64,000 nucleotides of DNA from Pseudomonas capeferrum (GCF_013523055.1 NZ_JAAMQM010000007.1:62001-126000), one strand, 5' to 3'. Counted from the stretch's first letter, positions 37,144 through 50,397 are shown. A program made the numbers and translations. Notes: a model not told the origin generated them from the sequence alone.

Positions 37144-37857
37144 TCAGGCCTTGGCCGGGATGGCCGAGCCGGCTGTCTTGACGCGCGGGCGCAGTTGCGC
37201 TGACGCCATGGCCTGATCGGTGATACCGCTGTCGGCACGCATGCCGGCCGCGAGGAATGGCACCATCAGGCGCATCACCTGCTCGATCGAGGTGTCGATG
37301 CCGAAATCGGTTTCGGAGATGGCGCGCAAGGCCTTGATGCCCGACATGCTGAACGCGGCGGCACCGAGCATGAAATGCACGCGCCAGAACAGCTCGAGTG
37401 GCGGCACGCGTGGCGCGGCTTCGTTGACCAGCAGCATGTAGCGTCGGAATACCTTGCCGTACATGTCTTCGAGGTACCGACGCAGATGCCCCTGGCTTTC
37501 GCTGAAGGCAAGGCCCAGGAGGCGCATGAAGATGGACAGGTCGTTGTTGCTGCGCGGCTGTACGACGAGGGCCTGCTCCACCAGCATTTCGAGCAGTTCT
37601 TCCAGGCTCGGCTTGTGCTCGGGACGCGCCTGACGACGCTCGAGCTCACGTTCGAGGCTGGCGCAGAAGGGACCGAGGAAACGCGAGAAGACTGCCTGTA
37701 TCAGTGCCTTCTTGGAACCGAAATGGTAGTTGACGGCTGCCAGATTGACCCCGGCCTTGCTGGTAATGAGCCGCAGGGACGTTTCCGCGAACCCCCGATC
37801 GGCGAACAGCTGCTCGGCTGCATCGAGAATGCGTTCAACGGTTTCCGATTGGGCCAT
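37144..37857 (-). CDS. psrA: TetR-family regulator PsrA
   Basis: 237 residues from ATG 37857 (MAQSETVERILDAAEQLFAD). N-terminal TetR helix-turn-helix (GFAETSLRLITSKAGVNLAA, VNYHFGSKKALIQAVF) and a helical ligand domain. In Pseudomonas, PsrA senses long-chain fatty acids, represses its own gene and the fadBA operon, and activates rpoS. Its presumed targets are visible here: two palindromes directly upstream and one in front of fadB at 46.8 kb. Located between nagZ and lexA as in other Pseudomonas. Confidence 0.95.
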   Translation of the reverse strand: MAQSETVERILDAAEQLFADRGFAETSLRLITSKAGVNLAAVNYHFGSKKALIQAVFSRFLGPFCASLERELERRQARPEHKPSLEELLEMLVEQALVVQPRSNNDLSIFMRLLGLAFSESQGHLRRYLEDMYGKVFRRYMLLVNEAAPRVPPLELFWRVHFMLGAAAFSMSGIKALRAISETDFGIDTSIEQVMRLMVPFLAAGMRADSGITDQAMASAQLRPRVKTAGSAIPAKA

Positions 37858-37872
37858 GACCTTTCCGCCTGA

Positions 37873-37899
37873 CAAACAGTTGTTTGAAACATACGTTTT
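37873..37899 (-). promoter_or_regulatory. two PsrA-type operators upstream of psrA
   Basis: CAAAC-AGTT-GTTTG (37873-37886) is a perfect palindrome fitting the PsrA motif (C/G)AAAC-N2-4-GTTT(G/C). GAAAC-ATAC-GTTTT (37886-37899) is a second, near-perfect site sharing one base. They lie 15-42 bp before the start codon, in position for autorepression. Confidence 0.75.
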
Positions 37900-38058
37900 A
37901 GGGTTGTATATGTCAAGATCCTGTGACTGGTCGGTCGCATTAAACCATACCCGCAATGGTACGTTCATCAGCGCGGCAAGAGGCCGATTCTGTCCGCCAG
38001 AAAAGCCGTATCGCAGGCTTTCCTCCTCCTGGAACGATGCATTCGTTCAGCATGATGC

Positions 38059-38110
38059 TTGCAGCCAGCCAACTACTGTATATAATCCCAGTCACTGTAC
38101 AAAAAGACAG
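38059..38110 (+). promoter_or_regulatory. lexA promoter with two LexA boxes
   Basis: -35 TTGCAG (38059-38064), 16-bp spacer, perfect -10 TATAAT (38081-38086). LexA box 1 CTGTATATAATCCCAG (38076-38091) has one mismatch and covers the -10. Box 2 CTGTACAAAAAGACAG (38095-38110) is a perfect CTGT-N8-ACAG, 10 bp before the start codon. This gives strong autoregulation. Confidence 0.85.
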
Positions 38111-38120
38111 AGCGACCGCC

Positions 38121-38729
38121 ATGTTGAAACTGACGCCACGCCAAGCCGAAATTCTGGCCTTCATCAAACGCTGCCTCGAAGACAACGGCTTCCCGCCGAC
38201 CCGGGCGGAAATCGCTCAAGAGCTGGGCTTCAAGTCCCCGAACGCCGCCGAAGAGCATCTCAAGGCCCTGGCACGCAAGGGCGCCATCGAGATGACTCCG
38301 GGCGCCTCCCGGGGGATCCGCATCCCCGGCCTCGAGACCAAGCCGCAGAGCGGCAGCCTGCCGATCATCGGTCGCGTGGCCGCTGGCGCGCCTATCCTCG
38401 CCCAGCAGCACATCGAGGAGTCGTGCAACATCAATCCCGCCTTCTTCAGCCCCCGCGCCGACTACCTGCTCCGGGTACACGGCATGAGCATGAAGGATGT
38501 CGGCATTCTCGACGGCGACCTGCTGGCGATCCATACCTGTCGCGAAGCACGTAACGGTCAGATCGTGGTTGCCCGCATCGGCGACGAGGTGACCGTCAAG
38601 CGATTCAAGCGCGAAGGCAGCAAGGTCTGGCTGATCGCAGAGAACCCCGAATTCGCCCCGATCGAAGTCGACCTGAAAGCGCAGGATCTGATCATCGAAG
38701 GCTTGAGTGTCGGCGTTATCCGCCGCTAA
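38121..38729 (+). CDS. lexA: SOS repressor LexA
   Basis: 202 residues from ATG 38121; upstream in-frame ATGs lie before the promoter boxes. Winged helix-turn-helix residues 1-65 ([20 protein letters not shown]). Self-cleavage site Ala88-Gly89 in [11 protein letters not shown], catalytic Ser123 (VHGMSMKD) and Lys160 (VTVKRFKRE). Cleaved when RecA filaments form, derepressing the SOS regulon. It is cotranscribed with sulA, 14 bp downstream, and likely controls the LexA box at 8653 in this window. Confidence 0.98.
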   Translation: MLKLTPRQAEILAFIKRCLEDNGFPPTRAEIAQELGFKSPNAAEEHLKALARKGAIEMTPGASRGIRIPGLETKPQSGSLPIIGRVAAGAPILAQQHIEESCNINPAFFSPRADYLLRVHGMSMKDVGILDGDLLAIHTCREARNGQIVVARIGDEVTVKRFKREGSKVWLIAENPEFAPIEVDLKAQDLIIEGLSVGVIRR

Positions 38730-38743
38730 CAGGAGAGGCCCCA

Positions 38744-39229
38744 ATGCAGCCGTTCACCCACGCACCTCAACAAGCTCAGCTTCCTCTGTTCGAAGCTTTT
38801 CTGGCCCAGCCTGTCCTGCCTGTTCTGCCTGGCCTCAAGGCCAGTGAAGCCATCGGCCACTTCGGCGAGCACGAGCTTCTGAGCGAGCTGTCCCTGCGTG
38901 GGGCACCGCTTCATTGTCAAAGCCTGCTGGCGCCGGTCCTGCGCAACCTCAGCGAAGAGCAGGATGCTCGGTGGCTGACACTCATCGCTCCGCCGACCAG
39001 CCTTACCCAGACCTGGTTGAGAGACGCCGGACTCAACCGCGAGCGTATTCTCCTGTTGCATCCACGTGGCAGCCAAAGCAACTTGCAGCTTGCCTGCGAA
39101 GCCCTGCGCCTGGGGCGCAGTCATACCGTGGTGAGTTGGCTTGGGAGCTTGAATGCCAGCGCACGCCAGCAATTGATTCGCGCCGCGGGGATCGGAAACG
39201 CACAAAGCCTGAACGTCCGCCTCGGCTGA
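38744..39229 (+). CDS. sulA: SOS cell division inhibitor SulA
   Basis: 161 residues, AGGAGAGG ribosome binding site, second gene of the lexA-sulA operon. SulA inhibits FtsZ polymerisation during DNA damage. Family features: central LLAPVLRNLSEEQDARWLTL and the RecA-fold-like strand/helix pattern (RILLLHPRG, LACEALRLGRSHTVVSWL). The 3' coding end lies inside the transcription terminator, so translation of the last codons runs into the hairpin. Confidence 0.93.
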   Translation: MQPFTHAPQQAQLPLFEAFLAQPVLPVLPGLKASEAIGHFGEHELLSELSLRGAPLHCQSLLAPVLRNLSEEQDARWLTLIAPPTSLTQTWLRDAGLNRERILLLHPRGSQSNLQLACEALRLGRSHTVVSWLGSLNASARQQLIRAAGIGNAQSLNVRLG

Positions 39230-39242
39230 CGTTCAGGCTTTG
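39203..39242 (+). terminator. terminator of the lexA-sulA operon
   Basis: CAAAGCCTGAACGTC and GACGTTCAGGCTTTG form a perfect 15-bp stem with a 10-base loop. It contains the sulA stop codon (39227-39229). There is no long T-run. Confidence 0.7.
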
Positions 39243-39299
39243 CCTGGAATACCTGATAGCGTAAACGCCTGCCGCCCACTGTGCAGGCGAACCTGCCGA

Positions 39300-39533
39300 T
39301 CAATGCAGTACGCGCGGTCCTTCATCGCGCTCGAGCTCGCCTTCTACAAGCTTACCCGCCATTTGCACGCCCACGCTCAACATGGCCTTGGCCACTTCGA
39401 CATGCTGTCCTTGCAGGAAAACCTTGGCGTCCTCGGAGAAATCCAGGGTCACCAGGGATCCTTCATCCTCGGCGCGGCGCAGCTCGATCCGGCCATCAGG
39501 CAACTCGACAATTTCAAGAAAGGACGTTGGCAT
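39300..39533 (-). CDS. conserved small hypothetical protein
   Basis: 77 residues from ATG 39533 (MPTSFLEIVELPDGRIEL), with a GGAGAA ribosome binding site 11 bases upstream. The body is an acidic beta-strand/helix protein (SLVTLDFSEDAKVFLQGQHV, KAMLSVGVQMAGKLVEGELE). A similar small gene sits between sulA and the DUF6586 gene in other Pseudomonas. It follows the DUF6586 gene by 50 bp and is likely cotranscribed. Function unknown; no catalytic motif. Confidence 0.75.
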   Translation of the reverse strand: MPTSFLEIVELPDGRIELRRAEDEGSLVTLDFSEDAKVFLQGQHVEVAKAMLSVGVQMAGKLVEGELERDEGPRVLH

Positions 39534-39583
39534 AAGGGGCTGTTCTCCACGAAAGGCTGGCATTGTACCAGCCATGGCGGCTG

Positions 39584-40105
39584 TCAGCACTCACTCAACG
39601 CTTCACGGAAACGACGCACGAGCCCCTTCAATTCGCTCCGCCAGCTCTCCAACTCCTGCCGAGATAGAGGCTCGACCGTGGGCTCATCAAGGCTTATCGC
39701 CTGAATCAGAGGCTGGGTAACGTCGGTTTTTGCAGCCTTCTTGACGACCGGCGGTCGGAACAAATCGGCATAAGCACTTAACAGCCTGGCTAGCCAGGTC
39801 TCCGAGTTGCGCGCCAATTCCAACATCTCGGCCATTTCAGGAATAGCGATGCTTTCCTGCATTTCATTACCGAAGAGCAGTTCAGGGCGCGAGGCATTGG
39901 CCTGCGGCAGTCGATAGAATCCGGCAATCTCGTGGCACAACCCCAGTAGAGCCCCATACAGGTGGAACAGGGCAGATTCGCGCTCCGCCTGGATAAGGCC
40001 CTGGGCGTTCATTGCTCGACTGGTCGTGGCTTGCGCCATGGACTCCAAGGCCAGGCCGGCGAAAAAAAGTTTCTGGTTGGTGCGGGTATACAGTTCCTGG
40101 GCCAT
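39584..40105 (-). CDS. DUF6586 family protein
   Basis: 173 residues from ATG 40105 (MAQELYTRTNQKLFFAGLAL), with GGGAGGG upstream. All-helical. It has an aromatic/basic start and a middle segment LFHLYGALLGLCHEIAGFYR. The DUF6586 family is restricted to Pseudomonas and relatives and has no assigned function. It heads a two-gene unit with the 77-residue protein, downstream of topA and its terminator. Confidence 0.8.
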   Translation of the reverse strand: MAQELYTRTNQKLFFAGLALESMAQATTSRAMNAQGLIQAERESALFHLYGALLGLCHEIAGFYRLPQANASRPELLFGNEMQESIAIPEMAEMLELARNSETWLARLLSAYADLFRPPVVKKAAKTDVTQPLIQAISLDEPTVEPLSRQELESWRSELKGLVRRFREALSEC

Positions 40106-40186
40106 GTGTGAGCCCTCCCAACGGCTGCGAGGCGATACGTCAGTTTCACGGATAGTCCTCGCTCCCCGCAAGCCCAATCGCCAAAT

Positions 40187-40220
40187 GCAAAGAGGGCAAG
40201 CCGAAGCTTGCCCTCTTTGC
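40187..40220. terminator. terminator after topA
   Basis: GCAAAGAGGGCAAGC-CGAA-GCTTGCCCTCTTTGC, a perfect 15-bp stem with a tetraloop, 65 bp after the topA stop. The stem closes with AAAG/CTTT. Confidence 0.75.
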
Positions 40221-40284
40221 CAATTGCCAGGTCGCTAGACTGGTCGAGCGAGCATTCGCGAAACCAGGCTTGGGCAGCGCTCGA

Positions 40285-42894
40285 TCAGCGCTTGTCTTCG
40301 ACCTTCCAGCTGCCGCCGTCGTAGAACGCTTTCCAACCCGTCGGCTTGCCCTCGACCTCGGATTGCACGTACTGCTCCTTGGTCTTGCGGCTGTAGCGGA
40401 TGACGGTCGGACGACCATCCGGGTCTTTCTGCGGCGCGTCACACAGGAAGTGGTACTTAGGATCGATCTCGTGCTTGTGTGGAACGATCTCCATCACCAG
40501 GGGCGCACGTGTCTCACGGTTCTTGGGGAACTGGCTGGCCGCCAGGAACAGCCCCGAGGCGCCATCACGCAGCACGTAGGTGTCATCGACCTTCTCGCAC
40601 TTGAGCTCTGGCATCTTCACCGCATCCATCTTCGGCGGCGCCGCTTCGCCGCTCTTGAGCAGCTTGCGGGTGTTCTTGCACGCCGGATTGGTACAACCGA
40701 AGAACTTGCCGAAGCGACCTGTCTTGAGCTGCATCTCGCTGCCACACTTGTCACACTCCAGGCTCGGTCCTTCATAGCCCTTGATGCGATAGCTGCCCTC
40801 TTCGATCTCGTAGCCGACGCAATCCGGGTTGTTACCGCAGATGTGCAGCTTGTGCTTCTCATCCAGTAGATAGGCATCCATCGCCGTCGAGCAGATCGGG
40901 CAACGATGCTTGCCGCGCAGCACCCGGGATTCGGACTCGCCCTCGTCGTCGGCGGCGATCTCATCGCCCGGAACCAGGTTGACCGTGGCTTTACAACGCT
41001 CCTTGGGCGGCAGGCTGTAGCCCGAGCACCCCAGGAACACACCCGTGGATGCGGTACGGATCATCATCGGGCGACCACATTCCTTGCAGGCAATGCTGGT
41101 CAGGGTCGGCTGGTTGGCACGCATACCGTTTTCTGCAGACTCGGCATGCTGCAGTTTCTTGCTGAAATCGCCGTAGAACTCGTCGAGCACGTTCTTCCAG
41201 TCACGCTCGCCGTGAGCCACGTCATCGAGATTCTCTTCCATCCCCGCGGTGAAACCGTAGTCCATCAGATTGGAAAAACTCTCGGACAACCGCTCGGTGA
41301 CGATATCGCCCATCTTCTCGGAGTAGAACCGGCGATTGTGCAAGGTGACGTAACCGCGGTCCTGGATGGTGGAAATGATCGCCGCATAGGTCGACGGGCG
41401 ACCGATGCCACGCTTTTCCATTTCCTTGACCAAGCTCGCTTCGGTGAAGCGCGGTGGTGGCTTGGTGAAATGTTGGCTGGGATCGATCTGGATCAGCTTG
41501 AGCACTTCGCCCTGGACCATTTCCGGAAGCACATCGTCGTCACCCGGCTTGCTCTGCTGGGGCAGCACTCGGGTATAACCGTCGAACTTCAGGATGCGGC
41601 CCTTGGCACGCAGCTCGAAGTCACCGGCGGTCACGGTGACGCTGGTGGACAGATACTGCGCAGGCGGCATCTGGCAAGCCAGGAACTGGCGCCAGATGAG
41701 CTCGTACAGCCGCTCGGCATCGCGTTCCATGCCGGCCAGCTTGCTCGGATGAGTATTGACGTCGGAGGGGCGGATGGCTTCGTGAGCCTCCTGCGCGCCT
41801 TCCTTGCTGCCATACACGATCGGCGCCGGCGGTAGGTACTGCTTGCCGAACTCGCTCTCGATATAGCTGCGGGCCATGTCCACGGCATCGGTCGACAGGT
41901 TGGTCGAGTCGGTACGCATGTAAGTGATGTAGCCCGCTTCGTATAAGCGCTGGGCCATCATCATGGTCTTTTTCACGCCGAAGCCCAGGCGGTTGCTGGC
42001 GGCCTGCTGCAAGGTCGAAGTGATGAAAGGCGCCGACGGCTTGCTGCTGGTCGGACGGTCCTCGCGCTTGGCAACGCTGTAGCTCGATGCCTTGAGTTTT
42101 TCCAGCGCCGCCATGGCCTGGGCTTCGTTCAGCGGCTTGAACGCCTGACCGTTTTCACGGGCCACCTCGAAGCGCACCTTGGCGTTCTTGGCGGTACCCA
42201 GGTCGGCGTGGACTTCCCAGTACTCTTCGGGAACGAAAGCACGGATCTCGCGCTCACGCTCGACAACCAGCTTCACGGCCACCGACTGCACGCGACCGGC
42301 GGACAACCCACGGGCGATCTTGGACCACAGCAATGGCGAAACCATGTAGCCCACGACACGGTCGAGGAAGCGACGGGCCTGCTGGGCATTGACCCGATCG
42401 ATATCCAGTTCGCCCGGTTGCGAGAACGCCTCCTGGATCGCCTTCTTGGTGATCTCGTTGAACACCACGCGCTTGTAGCGGGTATCGTCACCACCGATGG
42501 CTTCGCGCAGGTGCCAGGCAATGGCCTCCCCTTCGCGGTCCAAGTCGGTTGCGAGATAGATGGTATCGGCATCTTTCGCCAAGCGGCGAAGCTCTTCGAT
42601 GACCTTTTCCTTGCCGGGCAGGATCTCGTACTTGGCCTTCCAGCCATGGTCCGGATCGACACCCATGCGTGACACCAGCTGACGGCGCGCCTTCTCTTTC
42701 GGCGACAGGGCCGGTGCCTCACCCGCGGCCTTGCCACGCTTGGCCACCGGCTCCTTGGTTCCGCTGGCGGAACCGCTGGTGGGGAGGTCACGGATATGGC
42801 CGATACTCGACTTCACCACGTACTGGTTGCCCAGGTACTTGTTGATGGTCTTGGCCTTGGCCGGGGATTCCACAATGACCAGCGATTTGCCCAT
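40285..42894 (-). CDS. topA: DNA topoisomerase I
   Basis: 869 residues, type IA topoisomerase that relaxes negative supercoils. TOPRIM at the start ([35 protein letters not shown]). The active-site Tyr is in [16 protein letters not shown]. Zinc-ribbon repeats follow near the C-terminus: CKECGRPM..., [13 protein letters not shown]...CGNNPDC and [21 protein letters not shown] basic tail ([17 protein letters not shown]) ends the protein. ATG 42894, with a strong sigma70 promoter 60 bp upstream. Confidence 0.97.
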   Translation of the reverse strand: MGKSLVIVESPAKAKTINKYLGNQYVVKSSIGHIRDLPTSGSASGTKEPVAKRGKAAGEAPALSPKEKARRQLVSRMGVDPDHGWKAKYEILPGKEKVIEELRRLAKDADTIYLATDLDREGEAIAWHLREAIGGDDTRYKRVVFNEITKKAIQEAFSQPGELDIDRVNAQQARRFLDRVVGYMVSPLLWSKIARGLSAGRVQSVAVKLVVEREREIRAFVPEEYWEVHADLGTAKNAKVRFEVARENGQAFKPLNEAQAMAALEKLKASSYSVAKREDRPTSSKPSAPFITSTLQQAASNRLGFGVKKTMMMAQRLYEAGYITYMRTDSTNLSTDAVDMARSYIESEFGKQYLPPAPIVYGSKEGAQEAHEAIRPSDVNTHPSKLAGMERDAERLYELIWRQFLACQMPPAQYLSTSVTVTAGDFELRAKGRILKFDGYTRVLPQQSKPGDDDVLPEMVQGEVLKLIQIDPSQHFTKPPPRFTEASLVKEMEKRGIGRPSTYAAIISTIQDRGYVTLHNRRFYSEKMGDIVTERLSESFSNLMDYGFTAGMEENLDDVAHGERDWKNVLDEFYGDFSKKLQHAESAENGMRANQPTLTSIACKECGRPMMIRTASTGVFLGCSGYSLPPKERCKATVNLVPGDEIAADDEGESESRVLRGKHRCPICSTAMDAYLLDEKHKLHICGNNPDCVGYEIEEGSYRIKGYEGPSLECDKCGSEMQLKTGRFGKFFGCTNPACKNTRKLLKSGEAAPPKMDAVKMPELKCEKVDDTYVLRDGASGLFLAASQFPKNRETRAPLVMEIVPHKHEIDPKYHFLCDAPQKDPDGRPTVIRYSRKTKEQYVQSEVEGKPTGWKAFYDGGSWKVEDKR

Positions 42895-42953
42895 GGATCG
42901 GAGTATTCCTGAATCTGAAGATAAAAATACGTCAGTGCCTGACGCGGCACCGC

Positions 42954-42982
42954 TATATATAGTGGCAACAGGGTGAGGTCAA
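42954..42982 (-). promoter_or_regulatory. sigma70 promoter of topA
   Basis: On the minus strand TTGACC (42977-42982) and TATATA (42954-42959) are exactly 17 bp apart, 60 bp before the topA start codon. Confidence 0.65.
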
Positions 42983-42992
42983 GGGCGGCTGT

Positions 42993-43244
42993 CTAGTCGC
43001 TGGCCTCACCGGGGCGCCCGAACAGCCCGTCCTCGGCCCTGGCCAAGGCAAAGCGAGGCACCTGTTCGCCGTCCACCTCGATCGACTCGAGGAACATCGA
43101 CAGCGGCCGTACCCAGAGCCCGAATTCACCGTAGAGAGCCTGGTAGAACACGACCCACTCCTCTGTCTCGGAGTGTCGTGCCACACCGAACACACGATAC
43201 TCAGGCCCCTTGTAATGCCGGTATACGCCTGGCTGTATGTGCAT
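42993..43244 (-). CDS. DUF1653 family small protein
   Basis: 83 residues, complete DUF1653: QPGVYRHYKGPEYRVFGVAR, TEEWVVFYQALYGEFGLWVR, PLSMFLESIEVDGEQVPRF. A small beta protein widespread in proteobacteria; no biochemical role is established. ATG 43244. It lies between the fadA terminator and the topA promoter, so it is transcribed on its own. Confidence 0.9.
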   Translation of the reverse strand: MHIQPGVYRHYKGPEYRVFGVARHSETEEWVVFYQALYGEFGLWVRPLSMFLESIEVDGEQVPRFALARAEDGLFGRPGEASD

Positions 43245-43270
43245 GTCGCTTACCTCTTTGACGAATCCTG

Positions 43271-43301
43271 AAAAAACAAAAACCGGGGCACTTGGCCCCG
43301 G
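43271..43301 (-). terminator. terminator of fadBA
   Basis: On the minus strand CCGGGGC and GCCCCGG enclose a 5-base loop, followed by TTTTTGTTTTTT, 18 bp after the fadA stop. Confidence 0.85.
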
Positions 43302-43319
43302 CTGCTGTCGTCGATGCGA

Positions 43320-44510
<1,191 letters not shown>

Positions 44511-44527
44511 CTATCTCGTTGGGTCGC

Positions 44528-46675
44528 TCAACCGAAGAAACGCTCGCCCTTGGCGGCCATTTCACGCAATTTCGCGGTCGGCTGGTACAGCGGCCCCAGA
44601 TCGGCATACTGGTCTGCCAGGGCAACGAACTCGGCTACCCCGATCGAATCGATGTAGCGCAGCGCCCCGCCACGGAAGGGAGGGAAGCCGATGCCATAGA
44701 CCAGACCCATGTCGGCTTCGGCGGCGGTCTCGACGATACCGTCCTCGAGGCAACGAACGGTCTCCAGGCACAGCGGGATCATCATCCAGTTGATGATGTC
44801 TTCATCAGTGACTTCACGCTGTTCGTAAACGATCGGCTTGAGCACATCGAGCACCGAAGGATCGGCGACCTTTTTCGGTTTGCCGCGCTTGTCGGTTTCA
44901 TAGGCATAGAAACCCTTGCCGTTCTTCTGGCCCAGACGCTTGGCCTCGTAGAGCGCGTCGATCGCGGAGCGGCGGTCATCCTTCATGCGGTCCGGGAAGC
45001 CCTCGGCCATGACGTCGCGACCATGGTGGCCCGTGTCGATGCCGACCACATCCATCAGATAGGCCGGACCCATCGGCCAGCCGAAGCGCTCCATGACCTT
45101 GTCGATCCGGACAAAATCGACGCCGGCGCCGATCAGCTTGGCAAAGCCGCCGAAGTACGGGAACAGCACACGGTTGACGAGGAAGCCCGGGCAATCGTTG
45201 ACCACGATCGGGTTCTTGCCCATCTTTTTGGCATAGGCCACGGTCGTGGCGACTGCAACTTCGCTGGACTTCTCGCCACGAATCACTTCCACCAGCGGCA
45301 TCATGTGCACCGGGTTGAAGAAATGCATGCCGACGAAGTTTTCAGGACGCTTGAGCGCCTTGGCCAACAGGTTGATGGAAATGGTCGAGGTATTGGAGGC
45401 CAGGATCGCATCGTCCTTGACCTGCCCTTCGACCTCGGCCAGCACGGCCTGCTTCACCTTGGGGTTTTCGACCACGGCTTCGACGACGATGTCGACATGG
45501 GCGAAATCGCCATAGGACAGGGTCGGGCGAATGGCATTGAGCGCTTCGGCCATCTTGGCCGGCGTCAGGCGCCCCTTCTCGACACGGCTGCCCAGCAGCT
45601 TCGACGCCTCGTTCAGACCCAGCTGGATGGCATCCTCGCGGATGTCCTTCATCAGGATCGGAGTGCCTTTGACCGCCGACTGGTAGGCGATGCCGCCACC
45701 CATGATGCCAGCGCCGAGCACGGCGGCCTGCTTCACGTCACGAGCGATCTCGTCATGCGCCTTGGCCTTGCGCTTGAGTTCCTGGTCGTTGAGGAACAGA
45801 CCGATCAGGCTTTCGGCGACCGAGGTCCTGGCAAGCTTGGCGAATCCCGCGGCCTCTACTTCGATGGCCTTGTCACGACCGAAGTTGGCGGCTTTCTGGA
45901 TGGTCTTGATGGCTTCGACCGGGGCTGGGTAGTTAGGCCCTGCCTGACCGGCGACGAATCCTTTGGCGGTCTCGAACGCCATCATCTGCTCGATGGCATT
46001 GAGCTTGAGCTTTTCCAGCTTGGGCTGACGCTTGGCCTTGTAGTCAAGCTCGCCGCCGATGGCGTGCTTGATCAGGTCCAGGGCCGCGTCGCGCAGCAGC
46101 TCAGGGGCGACCACCGCGTCCACCGCGCTCACCTTGAGGGCCTCTTCGGCGCGATTTTCCTTGCCGGCCGCGATCCATTCGATCGCGTTGTCGGCACCGA
46201 TCAGGCGCGGCAGGCGCACGGTGCCGCCGAAGCCCGGATAAATACCCAGCTTGACTTCCGGCAGGCCGATCTTGGCGGTACTGGACATCACGCGATAGTC
46301 GGCGGCCAGGCACATCTCCAGCCCGCCGCCCAGGGCGATGCCATTGATGGCGACCACGGTCGGTACCGGAAGATCCTCGAAATCGCTGAAGATACGATTG
46401 GCTTCCAGGTTACCGGCGACCAGTTCGGCCTCGGGCAGCTTGAAGTTGTCGACAAACTCGGTGATATCCGCACCGACGATGAACACACTCTTGCCGCTAC
46501 TGACGATCACGCCCTTGATAGAGGCGTCGGCCTTGAGGATGTCCACGGCCTGCCGAAGTTCGCTCAGGGTGAGGCGGTTGAATTTGTTGACGGACTCACC
46601 CTTGAGGTCGAAGACGAGTTCGACGATGCCGCTTTCAAGAGCCTTAACCGTGATGGCTTTACCTTCGTAAATCAT
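44528..46675 (-). CDS. fadB: fatty acid oxidation complex alpha subunit FadB
   Basis: 715 residues from ATG 46675 ([20 protein letters not shown]); an upstream in-frame ATG (46780) is not family-like. The N-terminal enoyl-CoA hydratase/isomerase has [20 protein letters not shown] and [20 protein letters not shown]. The C-terminal 3-hydroxyacyl-CoA dehydrogenase has [18 protein letters not shown] for NAD, NTSTISI, and [15 protein letters not shown]. It forms the alpha2beta2 complex with FadA. A candidate PsrA operator lies about 165 bp upstream. Confidence 0.97.
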   Translation of the reverse strand: MIYEGKAITVKALESGIVELVFDLKGESVNKFNRLTLSELRQAVDILKADASIKGVIVSSGKSVFIVGADITEFVDNFKLPEAELVAGNLEANRIFSDFEDLPVPTVVAINGIALGGGLEMCLAADYRVMSSTAKIGLPEVKLGIYPGFGGTVRLPRLIGADNAIEWIAAGKENRAEEALKVSAVDAVVAPELLRDAALDLIKHAIGGELDYKAKRQPKLEKLKLNAIEQMMAFETAKGFVAGQAGPNYPAPVEAIKTIQKAANFGRDKAIEVEAAGFAKLARTSVAESLIGLFLNDQELKRKAKAHDEIARDVKQAAVLGAGIMGGGIAYQSAVKGTPILMKDIREDAIQLGLNEASKLLGSRVEKGRLTPAKMAEALNAIRPTLSYGDFAHVDIVVEAVVENPKVKQAVLAEVEGQVKDDAILASNTSTISINLLAKALKRPENFVGMHFFNPVHMMPLVEVIRGEKSSEVAVATTVAYAKKMGKNPIVVNDCPGFLVNRVLFPYFGGFAKLIGAGVDFVRIDKVMERFGWPMGPAYLMDVVGIDTGHHGRDVMAEGFPDRMKDDRRSAIDALYEAKRLGQKNGKGFYAYETDKRGKPKKVADPSVLDVLKPIVYEQREVTDEDIINWMMIPLCLETVRCLEDGIVETAAEADMGLVYGIGFPPFRGGALRYIDSIGVAEFVALADQYADLGPLYQPTAKLREMAAKGERFFG

Positions 46676-46837
46676 CAACTGATCTCCACGATATGGAAGC
46701 TGAACTGTACGCGCCGATCGCTGACGCAAGCCCGGGACGGCCATGTGGCCGTTGCTGGTCGAGCCTTGCGTCAGGCACACCCATCGACACGGTAGTCGGG
46801 ATTTTGTATGAAGGCGATGACAAACAAACGCTCAATT

Positions 46838-46851
46838 CATACGCCCGTTTG
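46838..46851 (-). promoter_or_regulatory. candidate PsrA operator upstream of fadB
   Basis: On the minus strand CAAAC-GGGC-GTATG fits the PsrA motif with one mismatch in the second arm. It sits in the 350-bp region before fadB. The rest of 46676-46990 holds no gene on either strand; it is fadB regulatory DNA. Confidence 0.55.
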
Positions 46852-46994
46852 ATTTGGGTCTGCACACATTCTCCGAAATGCCGGGCGTTGTCAAATAGGC
46901 AAATACGCCGAAAAAATCCGACTATCCAGTCACGGATGCGCCGAAGGCCATGACTTCAATGACGGGGATCGCCCGCCATTCATGTCAGCGATAG

Positions 46995-47228
46995 ACACTG
47001 TGGGAAGAGGAAGAGCTGCATGAATATGCTCGCCCTGGCAAAAGACAGCTACACTGCGGAGCAGTTGAATTACCCGGCCTGCCTGGCCTGTAACGCAACT
47101 GCACGGCAAGTTCGAACACGGGAGGGTGTGGTCGGTACTCGATACCAGCCCGCATCAGACCGTTGAAAGGCCTGTCCGGGCAGATTGCGGCTTTGCCTGA
47201 ACCGCGGGATTGCCCCGCGGTTTTTTTA
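46995..47228 (+). ncRNA. candidate small RNA with GGA hairpins and intrinsic terminator
   Basis: No conserved coding frame is seen, but a strong terminator ends the stretch on the plus strand, so a transcript is implied. A perfect hairpin ACTGC-GGA-GCAGT (47053-47065) and ACAC-GGGAGG-GTGT (near 47116) each expose GGA in the loop, the shape bound by RsmA/CsrA proteins. GCAGTTG and CAACTGC offer an alternative stem. A 48-codon ATG frame at 47019, with an AGAGGAAGAG leader, is the only coding alternative. No GacA-type upstream box was found. It is not assigned to a known RNA. Confidence 0.3.
47202..47228 (+). terminator. strong rho-independent terminator
   Basis: CCGCGGG-ATTGC-CCCGCGG followed by seven Ts. 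It closes the unassigned plus-strand transcript and overlaps the end of the convergent gene at 47230. Confidence 0.9.
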
Positions 47229-47229
47229 T

Positions 47230-47667
47230 TCAGGCCAAGGCATTCAACACGTTGGCAATATCCTGCAATACTGCGCTATCGCCCCGTTCGCTCCAGTACA
47301 GCGCTATCATCCGGCCATCGGCCTCGACCTTGTAGACGGTTTCCGGAAGCTGTGCGAAAGCTTTGACCAGACGCTCGTCTTCGCAAGGCTCACGCCACTG
47401 ATTCCACCAGATACCCGGCGTTACCTGCCAATACGACCAGCTGTCCTCGCGGCCCTTGCGGCGTGCCTGGTGATACTGTGGACAGGGGCTGGGCGGTTCC
47501 TTGGGCAGCCAGTGCGGCCACTCCTGTGGTGCCAGCTGCATGGCCAGACCGATGCGTCGTCCTTCCAGCCTCAGGCTCATCTGCTCGCTCTGTCGACGCG
47601 AGGGACGCAGCCACGCGAGAGGGCTGAGAATCAGCGCAAGGATTGACACCACTAGCCATACCGTCAT
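47230..47667 (-). CDS. conserved hypothetical protein with N-terminal membrane anchor
   Basis: 145 residues from ATG 47667. The first 20 residues (MTVWLVVSILALILSPLAWL) form a membrane anchor, followed by a basic stretch (RPSRRQSEQ). The soluble part is Trp-rich (LAPQEWPHWLP, SWSYWQVTPGIWWNQWRE). A comparable gene lies between fadB and the universal stress gene in other Pseudomonas. Single-pass inner-membrane protein of unknown function, divergent from the usp gene. Confidence 0.8.
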   Translation of the reverse strand: MTVWLVVSILALILSPLAWLRPSRRQSEQMSLRLEGRRIGLAMQLAPQEWPHWLPKEPPSPCPQYHQARRKGREDSWSYWQVTPGIWWNQWREPCEDERLVKAFAQLPETVYKVEADGRMIALYWSERGDSAVLQDIANVLNALA

Positions 47668-47775
47668 ATCTGTAATCCCATAAAGCGTTGCGAATGAGCG
47701 GGTTAGCCGAGCTCCCCAGCGACCAGCCGGAAACCGACCATACTTGAACCATTGCGATTGTCAGGAGTACATCCC

Positions 47776-48216
47776 ATGTCCTACGAACATTTACTGGTCG
47801 CCGTCGATCTGACCGAAGAATGCGACCCGGTGATCAAGCGAGCGATGAAGATCGCCGCGCCCAACGGCGCCAAGGTGTCCCTGGTGCACATCGTCGAGCC
47901 CATGGCCATGGCCTTCGGAGGCGATGTCCCCATGGACCTTTCGCAACTGCAACAGCAGCAGTTCGACCAGGCCAAGGAGCGCATGGATCGACTGTTCAAC
48001 AAGTACCCGGATATCGTGCGTGGCGACTCGCACCTGACCTACGGGCAACCTCGGCAGGAAATTCACCAACTGGCGAAAGAACAAGGCTGCGACCTGATCG
48101 TGGTGGGCAGCCACGGACGCCACGGCCTAGCACTGCTCCTGGGCTCCACGGCCAATGACGTGCTGCATGGCGCGCCCTGCGACGTATTGGCCGTGCGCCT
48201 GCAGAAGAAGGAATGA
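47776..48216 (+). CDS. universal stress protein (UspA family)
   Basis: 146 residues from ATG 47776 with TCAGGAG upstream. UspA fold: YEHLLVAVDLTEECD, VSLVHIVEP, and the ATP-binding signature GSHGRHGLALLLGSTANDVL. The G-2x-G-9x-G-(S/T) motif is intact, so nucleotide binding is likely. Cytosolic stress-related protein; regulation unknown. Confidence 0.93.
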   Translation: MSYEHLLVAVDLTEECDPVIKRAMKIAAPNGAKVSLVHIVEPMAMAFGGDVPMDLSQLQQQQFDQAKERMDRLFNKYPDIVRGDSHLTYGQPRQEIHQLAKEQGCDLIVVGSHGRHGLALLLGSTANDVLHGAPCDVLAVRLQKKE

Positions 48217-48257
48217 CAGCGGGCGGCCCGTCACCCTGGGTGCCGGGCCGCGTCGCC

Positions 48258-50177
<1,920 letters not shown>

Positions 50178-50397
50178 GATCTTCTCCAAAAACCGGGGGC
50201 GCATTCTACCCGACTTGACCGGCCAGCACATTATGCCGACTGTCCCATTGAGGCTTTGCGCCTGTCGCGATGACATTACAACTCGACACAAGCACAACGC
50301 TTCATCCATGCCTGGCAAACGGCTAAGCTAGGGCAATGCCACCTCATCAGTGCTGGCTTCGCCGTCACTTTTCATGATTCCACTGCCCGGACGTATC

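Noticed and set aside
44519..46795. 758-codon open frame opposite fadB
   Set aside because: Antisense shadow; fadB has all expected motifs.
47019..47165. 48-codon ATG frame inside the candidate small RNA
   Set aside because: Short and without family features; kept only as an alternative in the RNA entry.
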